A program made the translations under genes and the position numbers. Shown in pieces: positions 1 to 7,900 of a stretch of 13,212 nucleotides of DNA. The stretch is from contig CALEIL010000103.1 in the NCBI GenBank assembly GCA_937876435.1, positions 1 to 13,212 of the forward strand, read 5' to 3'. Each line of letters starts with the position of its first letter. Position 1 is the stretch's first letter. The stretch comes from an uncultured Bacteroidota bacterium. GTDB lineage: Bacteria; Bacteroidota; Bacteroidia; Chitinophagales; Saprospiraceae. The notes below the pieces were generated by a model. That model searched no databases. It saw only the letters and a list, made by a program, of their open reading frames with translations, and had not been told where the DNA came from.

Positions 1-49
1 TTAAAGACCTGCCGTAAGATAAAATATATTTTTGAATAAAAAAATTTTA

Positions 50-66
50 TTTGAAATTATTTCAAA
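50..66. repeat. 17-bp palindrome inside the candidate promoter
   Basis: TTTGAAAT, one central T, then ATTTCAAA form perfect 8-base arms. The left arm overlaps the candidate -33 element and the rest fills the spacer, which is where a repressor operator might sit. There is no GC content in the stem beyond one pair per arm, so it is unlikely to be a terminator. It could be a chance symmetry in AT-rich DNA. Confidence 0.35.
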
Positions 67-79
67 ATTGATATTTTTG
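50..79 (+). promoter_or_regulatory. candidate Bacteroidota-type promoter upstream of the glycogen cluster
   Basis: TTTG at 50-53 is followed after 18 bases by TATTTTTG at 72-79, which matches the TAnnTTTG -7 box and TTTG-like -33 box known for the primary sigma factor of Bacteroidota. The spacing is slightly short of the usual 19-21. The implied leader to the first start codon would be nearly 290 bases. In DNA this AT-rich the box can occur by chance, and another TAnnTTTG match lies at 27-34, so the call is tentative. Confidence 0.35.
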
Positions 80-375
80 ATAACTTGATTTATGTGATTC
101 CCGACTAACAATTGCGTTTTTCGAAATGTAGATTGATCTCATTCAATAACGTGTAAACAGATCATTAATCTTTGAAACAAGTAGAATGTCATTTCAGGCC
201 TATGAGATTTGAGGAATGAATTTAAATGGTATTAAATCATCGAGTAATATATGCTATAAATGAATTATGTGTAAACTCTATCCGAGTATTCGGTAAAAAT
301 ATACCAGAAATCACATCCTGTCTCCTTTACATTTCCTATCTTTTACTCCTGAATTTATAAACCTTCAATGAACCT

Positions 376-2322
376 ATGGATTATTTATCATTTGATAAGG
401 AATCACTCGTCAATCTGGAGTATTCCCTTAATCGGGAAATTCTGAGTACCAATCGTGCCGGAGGATACCTGAGTACCACATTACCATTGTGCAATACCCG
501 TAAATACCACGGGCTGATGGTGTTGCCCCTGGAGAAATTCAACTATGAGAATTATGTTCTGTTATCGGCTTTGGATGAAACCATCATCACCGAAGAACGC
601 AGCTTCAATCTCGGCATTCATAAATACCCGAAAATATACAGCCCCCGGGGACATAAATATCTGGTCGATTTCAAATACGCCCCGACACCAACGCTGTGGT
701 ACCGGGTAGGGAATATCTTGCTCAAGAAAGAATTGCTTTTTGCCCATAAGAAAGAAAACCTATTAATCCGGTATACCGTGGAAAATGCCCCGGGTCCGAT
801 CAAGATCCGGATGAAACCGTTTTTGGCGTTTCGACGAGCACACGACCTGACCTACGCCAATATGGTAGCCAATACGAGATATACCGTAGCTGAAAATGGG
901 ATCGCATTCCGATTGTACGCTGGTTTTCCAAGGTTGTATCTCCAGTCCAACAAAAAAATGAATTGGGTAGCCTCCCCGGAGTGGTATCAGGATATAGAAT
1001 ACAAGGAGGAAATCGCCCGGGGATATGCGGGGCATGAAGATCTGATGGTACCCGGTTTTTTTGAAACCGTTCTGAAGAAGGGTGACCAGATCATTTTTTC
1101 AGCCTCTACCGTAGAAATAAAACCCCGTTCTCTTTCAGCTAGCTTTAAAAAGGAAATAGAACAACGACCTCCAAAGGATAATTTTGAAAATTGCCTGCGC
1201 AACGCAGCTTCCCAATTTATAGTCCACAGAGACAAAATGACCCAGGTGATCGCCGGCTTCCCGTGGTTTGGCCGGTGGGGGAGAGACACCTTTATCTCGT
1301 TACCGGGTCTGACCCTGAGCCTGGGCGATACCGAAACCTGTATAAAGGTCCTCGATTCTATGATCAGCGAATTGAAGAACGGGTTCTTCCCCAACACGGG
1401 AGTGAAAGGTCAGGTACTATTCAATTCAGTAGACGCGCCCCTTTGGTTTTTTTGGGTTCTCCAACGCTATTTGCTGGTCGATGACAACCCGGAGATGGTC
1501 TGGAAGAAATATGGAAATACGATGAAAAAAATCCTGAATACCTATCGGTCAGGAGGAGTATATTCAGTTCATATGGACGATAATGGTCTTATCTGGCAGG
1601 GAGAAGAGGGCGTGGCACTTACCTGGATGGATGCTGTCATCGATGGGAAACCAGTCACAGCAAGAACGGGTTACGCGGTGGAGATCTGCGCGTTGTGGTA
1701 CAATGCGATCCGATTCACGCTGGAATTGGCTGAAATGCACAACGATAAATCTTTTGTGAATAACTGGAAGAATATCGTTTCTCTGATTGAAGATCACTTT
1801 ATGGAATTTTTCTGGTACGATAAAGGAAAGTATCTGGCCGACTATGTAGATGATGATGGACAAAATATCGATGTCCGGCCAAATCAGATTTTTGCCATAT
1901 CACTTCCATATTCCATGGTTCCTCCTGAATATCAGCGTCATGTGATCGATCGGGTCAAATCCGAACTATATACACCCAAAGGTTTGCGAACGCTGTCTCC
2001 CAAAAATACGGCCTATAGGGGAGAATATCAGGGCGACCAGGAAACCCGGGATAAAAGTTATCACCAGGGAACAGTATGGCCCTGGTTGCTCGGCCATTTC
2101 TTTACTTCCTATATCAAGGTACGTGGAAAGGAAGATACTATACAATTGATTGAAGATTTATTGTCCAATTTCAAAGAGGATATGACCTCCTACGGTATCG
2201 CATCCATTTCTGAAATATACGATGGTGATCCACCCCATCGCCCCAAAGGATCCATTTCTCAGGCCTGGAGTGTGGCTGAGGTCATCCGAGTGTTAAAATT
2301 TGTTCAAAACGAGAAAAATTAA
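376..2322 (+). CDS. glycogen debranching enzyme (amylo-alpha-1,6-glucosidase, GDE/GH133 type)
   Basis: This cytoplasmic enzyme is predicted to hydrolyse the alpha-1,6 branch points of glycogen-like glucans. It has 648 residues, the usual size of the archaeal/bacterial stand-alone GDE family. An N-terminal beta-rich GDE domain (about residues 15-240, opening with NRAGGYLSTT and TRKYHGL) precedes an alpha/alpha-barrel catalytic domain (about 280-640). Conserved blocks in the barrel are FGRWGRDTF (298-306, with D304), LTWMDA (415-420), HQGTVWPW (563-570) and SEIYDGDPPHRPKG from 612. D419 and E613 are plausible catalytic acids by analogy with the family; I have not aligned them. A TAA at 358-360 in the same frame makes ATG 376 the only reasonable start, and no Shine-Dalgarno is present. 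The stop is 3 bases before the next gene, so it is probably the first gene of an operon. No signal peptide is visible. Confidence 0.93.
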   Translation: MDYLSFDKESLVNLEYSLNREILSTNRAGGYLSTTLPLCNTRKYHGLMVLPLEKFNYENYVLLSALDETIITEERSFNLGIHKYPKIYSPRGHKYLVDFKYAPTPTLWYRVGNILLKKELLFAHKKENLLIRYTVENAPGPIKIRMKPFLAFRRAHDLTYANMVANTRYTVAENGIAFRLYAGFPRLYLQSNKKMNWVASPEWYQDIEYKEEIARGYAGHEDLMVPGFFETVLKKGDQIIFSASTVEIKPRSLSASFKKEIEQRPPKDNFENCLRNAASQFIVHRDKMTQVIAGFPWFGRWGRDTFISLPGLTLSLGDTETCIKVLDSMISELKNGFFPNTGVKGQVLFNSVDAPLWFFWVLQRYLLVDDNPEMVWKKYGNTMKKILNTYRSGGVYSVHMDDNGLIWQGEEGVALTWMDAVIDGKPVTARTGYAVEICALWYNAIRFTLELAEMHNDKSFVNNWKNIVSLIEDHFMEFFWYDKGKYLADYVDDDGQNIDVRPNQIFAISLPYSMVPPEYQRHVIDRVKSELYTPKGLRTLSPKNTAYRGEYQGDQETRDKSYHQGTVWPWLLGHFFTSYIKVRGKEDTIQLIEDLLSNFKEDMTSYGIASISEIYDGDPPHRPKGSISQAWSVAEVIRVLKFVQNEKN

Positions 2323-2325
2323 AAT

Positions 2326-3612
2326 ATGCGAGTTTTAATGTTTGGCTGGGAATTTCCACCCCATATCAGTGGGGGTCTGGGTACAGCTTGTTATGGACTG
2401 ACCAAAGGGATGGTCCAGCAGGATGTCGACGTCATCTTCGTGGTTCCCAAAATGTTTGGGGATGAAGACCAGGGCAAGATGAGGCTGATATCCGCGGAAG
2501 ATGTACCGGTGACTATTCTCGGGAAGGATGTCAAATATTTCAACGAGCATTTCAAATACATCGAAGTCTCGTCCGCTATGATTCCATATATGGACCCGGA
2601 GGAATACAGCAGGTTGCACGAGACCCATACTACCCACAGTACCTCAGAGGATGCGATCAAGTGGAATCAAAAACTCACGTTCCAGGGGGGGTACAAGGAC
2701 GATCTCCTCGGGGAGGTGGCCCGGTACGCTCTGATCGGTACCAGTCTGGGCCATCAGGAAGAGTTTGATCTGATTCACGCCCACGACTGGCTGACCTATC
2801 CCGCAGGAATAGCCGCAAAAGAAGCCTCCGGTAAACCCCTGGCCATCCACGTTCACGCGACAGAATTTGATCGCAGTGGAGAAAATGTAAATCAGGAAGT
2901 CTACCGGATCGAGAAGATGGGGATGGAAGCCGCGGATCTGGTCATCGCGGTCAGTAATCTGACGCGTAATATCGTGATCAATAAATACGGAATAAATCCG
3001 GATAAAGTGTTCACGGTTCACAATGCGGTTGATTTTTCAGAAGGGGACGGTCTGGCTCACGTGAAAAGAAATACACCTGAGAAAATAGTGACCTTTCTGG
3101 GTCGAATCACATACCAGAAAGGTCCAGATTATTTTATCGAAGCAGCCAAAAAAGTCCTGGACCGGGAATCCAATGTGCGGTTTGTTATGGCTGGGAGCGG
3201 TGATATGATGAACAAAATGATTCGCCGGGTGGCAGAATTGAACATCTCTATGAATTTCCATTTTACGGGTTTTCTCAAGGGGGATGACGTACCGATGATG
3301 TTTCGCATGAGTGATGTGTATGTGATGCCGTCAGTGTCCGAGCCATTTGGCATCAGTCCCCTCGAAGCTATGAGATCGAGCGTTCCGGTCATTATTTCCA
3401 AGCAGTCCGGAGTGGCGGAAATTCTCGAACACGCCATAAAAGTTGATTTTTGGGACGTAGATGCCATTGCGGATGCAATTTATGGTATATTGAAATATCC
3501 TGCATTAACCCATACGTTTAAACAGCACGGCCAGAATGAAGTGTATAACCTGAAATGGGAAAACTCTGCCTACGCTGTCAAGCAATTATATGAAAAATTA
3601 TTTTTTACCTGA
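2326..3612 (+). CDS. GT4-family glycosyltransferase, glycogen-synthase-like
   Basis: This is a retaining GT-B glycosyltransferase of 428 residues, probably cytoplasmic. The N-terminal Rossmann domain opens with a GWEFPPHISGGLGTA block, the SGGLG loop being where glycogen synthases bind the donor. HAHDW follows at 151-155. The C-terminal donor domain has GRITYQKG at 259-266 and the E-x7-E motif SEPFGISPLEA, with E339 and E347. True GlgA (GT5) proteins carry KxGGL; the lysine is replaced here (HISGGL), so I place it in GT4 rather than GT5. By context it adds glucose to an alpha-glucan or primer. The donor (ADP-glucose, UDP-glucose or glucose-1-phosphate, as in GlgM) cannot be told from sequence. 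It starts 3 bases after the debranching enzyme and ends 12 bases before the GH57 gene, which indicates translational coupling or at least co-transcription. Confidence 0.88.
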   Translation: MRVLMFGWEFPPHISGGLGTACYGLTKGMVQQDVDVIFVVPKMFGDEDQGKMRLISAEDVPVTILGKDVKYFNEHFKYIEVSSAMIPYMDPEEYSRLHETHTTHSTSEDAIKWNQKLTFQGGYKDDLLGEVARYALIGTSLGHQEEFDLIHAHDWLTYPAGIAAKEASGKPLAIHVHATEFDRSGENVNQEVYRIEKMGMEAADLVIAVSNLTRNIVINKYGINPDKVFTVHNAVDFSEGDGLAHVKRNTPEKIVTFLGRITYQKGPDYFIEAAKKVLDRESNVRFVMAGSGDMMNKMIRRVAELNISMNFHFTGFLKGDDVPMMFRMSDVYVMPSVSEPFGISPLEAMRSSVPVIISKQSGVAEILEHAIKVDFWDVDAIADAIYGILKYPALTHTFKQHGQNEVYNLKWENSAYAVKQLYEKLFFT

Positions 3613-3624
3613 AACCTATAACGC

Positions 3625-4407
3625 ATGAAAGCTATCTGTTTCTATTTTCAAGTGCATCAACCCAGTCGGTTACGTCAGTATCGATTTTTTGATATTGGTA
3701 AAAACCATAATTATTTTGATGATTTTGCCAACGAAACTATCTTGCGAAAAGTAGCAGAAAGGTGTTATCTGCCTGCGAACCAGCTCATGTTGGATCTGAT
3801 ACAACGGTATGGCGATCAATTCAAGGTTTCCTATTCCCTGAGTGGTACCGTGATGACCCAGTTCCAGCAATACGTTCCGGAAGTAATCGATTCTTTCCGC
3901 AGATTAGCCGAGACGGGCAGCGTTGAGTTCCTGGCAGAAACCTATGCTCATTCCCTGAGTTCACTGAAAAGCAAGGATGAATTTCAGCGACAGGTCAGAT
4001 CCCAGGTGGCTATGGTAGAGGAACTTTTCGGAATGACTCCTACGGTTTTCAGGAATACCGAATTGATTTATTCGGATGAAATCAGCGATATGGTGGCAGA
4101 AATGGGGTACAAAGCCCAGTTGACCGAAGGAGCCAGGCATATCATGGGATGGAGAAGCCCCAATTATCTGTATACCAGCGCCAGTAGCCCCCAGTTAAAA
4201 CTCCTGCTCAAGAATTTTACCTTAAGCGATGACATCGCTTTTCGGTTTTCAAACCATAGTTGGAAAGAATGGCCCCTTACGACGGAAAAATATGTTCACT
4301 GGCTCAATGAACTCAATCCCAACGAAGAGATTGTGAATCTTTTTATCGATTACGAGACTTTCGGGGAACATCAATGGGCTGAAACAGGGATTTTTGATTT
4401 CATGTGA
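3625..4407 (+). CDS. GH57 alpha-amylase-type enzyme, catalytic part ending at an in-frame TGA
   Basis: This is the catalytic barrel of a GH57 retaining alpha-glucan hydrolase or transferase, 260 residues before the stop. Region 1 is HQPSR (H11-P13), of the HQPxR(L) type seen in MJ1611-like amylases rather than the H-x-P-Y/H-x-R form of many branching enzymes. The presumed nucleophile is E105 in FLAETYAHS. The presumed acid/base is D242 in FIDYETFGEHQW. Both lie ahead of the stop. The frame then ends at TGA 4405-4407 (codon 261), but the homologous sequence continues in the same frame to 4899. A complete protein would be about 424 residues, so this product lacks roughly 40% of the enzyme, including the helical C-terminal region that GH57 needs to close the active site. 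Activity of the short form is doubtful unless the TGA is a base error or is read through. It lies in the glycogen cluster, so a glycogen-trimming or branching role fits. Confidence 0.85.
   Translation: MKAICFYFQVHQPSRLRQYRFFDIGKNHNYFDDFANETILRKVAERCYLPANQLMLDLIQRYGDQFKVSYSLSGTVMTQFQQYVPEVIDSFRRLAETGSVEFLAETYAHSLSSLKSKDEFQRQVRSQVAMVEELFGMTPTVFRNTELIYSDEISDMVAEMGYKAQLTEGARHIMGWRSPNYLYTSASSPQLKLLLKNFTLSDDIAFRFSNHSWKEWPLTTEKYVHWLNELNPNEEIVNLFIDYETFGEHQWAETGIFDFM
4405..4407 (+). other. premature in-frame TGA in the GH57 gene
   Basis: The codon falls between FDFM and KLPEQIF, where GH57 relatives have an ordinary residue, often basic. A single C-to-T change from CGA, or A-to-T from AGA, would create it. 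Coding sequence on both sides is in the same frame, so no indel is involved. Other genes here end in TGA (3610-3612, 4897-4899, 11449-11451), so TGA is a normal stop in this genome. Confidence 0.85.
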
Positions 4408-4899
4408 AAATTACCCGAACAGATATTCCAGCGTTCAGATTTTAAATTCCTCACTCCTTCCGAGGTAGCCGATCAATTTCAACCCATTTCTCCGATGCAC
4501 GTCAGGTACCCCATTTCCTGGGCAGATGAAGAACGGGATCTGACCGCCTGGTTGGGGAATGAGATGCAGGATGAAGCTTTCGATCGCCTGTACCAGCTCG
4601 AAGATAAAATGAAACGAGTGACGGATCCCAAATTGAAGCAAGATTGGAACCTTCTCCAGGCCAGTGACCATTTCTATTATCAATGTACCAAGTGGTTTAG
4701 TGATGGGGATGTCCATAAATATTTCAATCCGTATGATTCACCTTATGACGCGTTTATTAATTTCATGAACGTGTTGGCTGATTTCAAACTCGAGGTCGAA
4801 AAACATTTGGCAGAAAGTGCTACAGTGAATGGCCAGGTCGAGAGTGAAATCGCGGAATTGGAGGCCAGGCTAAAAGAATTGAGGGCGCTGACTTCCTGA
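4408..4899 (+). pseudogene. C-terminal part of the same GH57 enzyme, in frame after the TGA
   Basis: These 163 codons plus a TGA stop continue the GH57 frame without another interruption. Two blocks typical of the C-terminal half of MJ1611-like GH57 enzymes are visible: RYPISWADEERDLTAWLGN soon after 4500, and a helical segment with NPYDSPYDAFINFMNVL near 4725-4770. A charged helix follows at the end (SEIAELEARLKELRAL). The first ATG after the stop is at 4495, but it has no Shine-Dalgarno, and the conserved frame begins well upstream of it, so I do not treat it as an independent gene. The clean frame shows that the interruption is recent, is read through, or is a sequencing error. Confidence 0.75.
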
Positions 4900-4925
4900 T
4901 TTTTGCACACATATTCTATAAATTC

Positions 4926-4931
4926 AAAGGG
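4926..4931 (+). promoter_or_regulatory. Shine-Dalgarno-like AAAGGG deciding the start of the synthase-phosphorylase gene
   Basis: AAAGGG sits 8 bases before ATG 4940. The frame could also begin at GTG 4931, but that codon overlaps the ribosome-binding sequence, so ATG 4940 is preferred. It is one of very few SD-like sequences in the window. Confidence 0.5.
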
Positions 4932-4939
4932 TGAAACAT

Positions 4940-7900
4940 ATGAAAAGTCCTGATTACTTGTTTGAAATCAGCTGGGAAGTATGTAATAAGGTGGGTGGGA
5001 TACACACCGTGATGGCTACCAAGGCCAAGGAGTGCGTGGAACAATTCAATGACCAGTATATCTGCGTTGGACCGGATGTGTGGCGAAGCACTCATGACAA
5101 TCCGGAATTCGTCGAAGATCCGGGTTTGTTTCATGAGTGGCGACAGTCTGCCCAGTCTTCGGGCCTGCACGTGAGAATAGGCCGGTGGCAAGTCGTGGGT
5201 CATCCTGTCGTATTTCTGATTGACTTTACGACCTTTATCGATCAGAAAGATGAGATTTTGGCCATTTTCTGGGATGATTATGAACTGGATTCACTCACGG
5301 GCCACTGGGATTACATCGAACCGGCTTTGTTTGGATATGGAGTGGGGCGGGTTATCGAACATTTTGTTGAATTCTATGTGTCACCCCAGGACAATGTGGT
5401 AGCGCATTTTCAGGAATGGATGACCGGTACGGGATTATTGTACTTAAAGAAGCATATGCCCAGGGTGGCCCACGTGTTCACCTGTCATGCCACGGTATTG
5501 GGGCGTACGATTTCGGCTACCGGGCAGGATTTGTATGCCCAGTTGGAAACGCTAGATCCGGATCTGAAAGCGCAGGAATTGAACGTTCGTGCAAAGCACT
5601 CACTGGAGAGCATAGCAGCGCGGGAGGCGGATGTGTTTACCACGGTATCCGAGATCACCGCGGATGAATGCCGTTTTATCCTGAAAAAGGAGGTTGACCT
5701 GGTCACCCCCAATGGTTTTGAGCCCGATTTTGTACCAGGACCCGATGAGTTTTTGAACAAACGGGAAACTGCCCGGCGCAGACTTATCGACGTGGCGGAG
5801 GCCGTCATGGGAGAATCCACGGGGGAGAATCCCGTTCTGGTGGGCATCAGTGGTCGTTATGAATTTCGGAACAAAGGAATCGATATTTTTATCGACGCGT
5901 TGGGTCAACTCCAGTCAGATCCCGAATTTAAAGGAAATATTCTGGCGTTTATCCTGATTCCGGCCAGTCAGCACGGGCCCAAAACAAGGGTCGTATTGAA
6001 CCTGAAGGAACCAGACAGGATCGAGCTTCCCTCCAAAAGAAATAGCCGCTATCTGACCCACTATCTGGTCAACAGTGAACACGATGCCATACTCAATGCA
6101 ATACATCGGGCAGGTCTTCACAACGATGTAGATGACCAGATCAAGATTATTTTTATCCCCAGCTATCTGAATGGCGCCGACGGAATAGTCAACCTGAATT
6201 ATTACGATACCATGATCGGGCTGGATTATACAGTGTTTCCATCTTATTACGAACCATGGGGGTATACACCCCTCGAAAGCCTCGCCTTTCATATTCCTAC
6301 TGTGACGACCGATCTGGCTGGATTTGGAAAATGGGTTGAGGACTACTTTAAGACTCAGCATCCCGGTGCTGAGGTGTTGAAAAGAAATGGGGAGGATGAC
6401 GAAACGATCGTGGATAAAATAGCTCAATCTATTGAGCATTTCATCGGGTTAAGCGCTGATAGCATCCAAAAATACCGCGAGAATGCATTTGAAATTTCCA
6501 AAATTGCGCTTTGGGAACAGCAAATTCAATTTTACAAAATTGCCTACCAACAGGCCGTAAATAAATTACCTCAGCGTCATAAAGCGATTATCGAACAATT
6601 GCAGGTTCCTCCTACTGAAGGGAATATTTCCTACGATATCAAAGTCAATTCGCCCGTCTGGTCCCAGGTCATCATCAAAAGCAATCTGCCAGAGGGCATG
6701 GAATCCCTGCAAGCTTTGTCCAAGAATATCTGGTGGAGCTGGGATCCCGGAGCGGGCAGATTATTTCAATCAATAGATCCATACTGGTGGAAAAAATCAC
6801 AAAAGAATCCGGTCGAACTTTTACAGCACGTCAATTTTGAAAGGTTACAGTATTTGAAAGAATCCGAATCGTTTACGAATGAGTTGAACGATGTACTGAG
6901 CAGGTTCAATGCCTATCTCGACCGGAGAAACGAACAGGATCTCTCCAATCTGGTCGCCTACTTCAGCATGGAATACGGCCTCCATGCGACGCTGAAATTG
7001 TATTCTGGTGGATTGGGTGTTTTGGCCGGTGATTATCTGAAACAAGCCAGTGATGATAACGTGCCTATGGTAGCTGTGGGTCTTTTTTACCGGTACGGCT
7101 ATTTTTCTCAGACCATATCGGCTGCAGGTCACCAGATAGCCACCTATGATCATCAGAATTTTACGACTTCTTCGGCAGAACCTGTCAGAACAGAAGATGG
7201 AAAATGGCAGTCTATTTCGATTTCTTTCCCGGGTCGTACCGTCAAAGCCAGGATCTGGCAGGTTCCGGTAGGGAATACCCAGTTGTACCTTCTCGATACC
7301 GACTTTGAGGAAAATGAGGAACAGGACCGATCTCTGACCCATCACCTGTACGGTGGGGACAATGAACACAGGATCAAACAGGAAATATTGCTCGGGATCG
7401 GAGGAATCAGGCTGCTCAGGAGATTGGGCATCAAGCCGGCTATTTATCATCTCAATGAAGGCCACGCGGCTTTTGCCGGTCTGGAAAGGTTGTATCATAT
7501 TATCGATAGTAGCAATTTGTCTTTTGACCAGGCCTTGGAAGTGATTCGTTCCACGACCCTGTTCACCACGCATACCCCGGTTCCGGCCGGACACGATGTG
7601 TTCGATGAATCCCTGGTTCGAATCTATTTGAGCTATATGCCGGATAGATTGAAAATCGACTGGCAGCATTTCTTTCGTCTCGGCCAAATCGATGCTTCCC
7701 GCGACAGAGGTCAGTTTTCCATGAGTATCCTGGCGTGCCGACTGGCCCAGGAAATCAATGGAGTCAGTCAATTGCATGGTGACGTAAGTCAGGAAATGTT
7801 CTCGGGTTTGTTTCCGGGGTATTTTCCACAAGAAAACCACATCACTTACGTGACCAATGGTGTTCATTATGGCACCTGGACAGCCGACGAATGGCGAAAG

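Larger units (their letters stand above)
1..375. other. AT-rich upstream region without a recognisable gene
   Basis: This stretch has no open frame of useful length on either strand. One frame is open from base 1 to a TAA at 37-39 and reads as about 12 residues; it could be the tail of an upstream gene, but it is too short to identify. The region is strongly AT-rich, as expected of a promoter and leader ahead of the glycan operon. It contains a candidate promoter at 50-79, a palindrome at 50-66 and two copies of the octamer GTGTAAAC (151-158 and 269-276). I see no convincing terminator hairpin or riboswitch. Confidence 0.6.

Noticed and set aside
216..263. 15-codon open frame in the upstream region with GAGGA just before its ATG
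   Set aside because: The GAGGA is only one base from the ATG, too close for ribosome binding, and the peptide has no distinguishing feature.
4405..4407. TGA read as an amino acid (recoded genetic code or selenocysteine)
   Set aside because: At least three other genes in the window end in TGA at the expected C-terminus, the long genes contain no other in-frame TGA, and GH57 enzymes have no known selenocysteine at this place.
4495..4899. Independent 134-residue gene starting at ATG 4495
   Set aside because: The conserved GH57 frame begins upstream of this ATG, directly after the TGA, and there is no ribosome-binding sequence; it is the C-terminal half of the interrupted gene.
6845..7867. 340-residue open frame on the minus strand inside the phosphorylase region
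   Set aside because: It lies fully antisense to strongly conserved GT35 coding sequence and its translation shows no recognisable domain; it is a codon-bias shadow.
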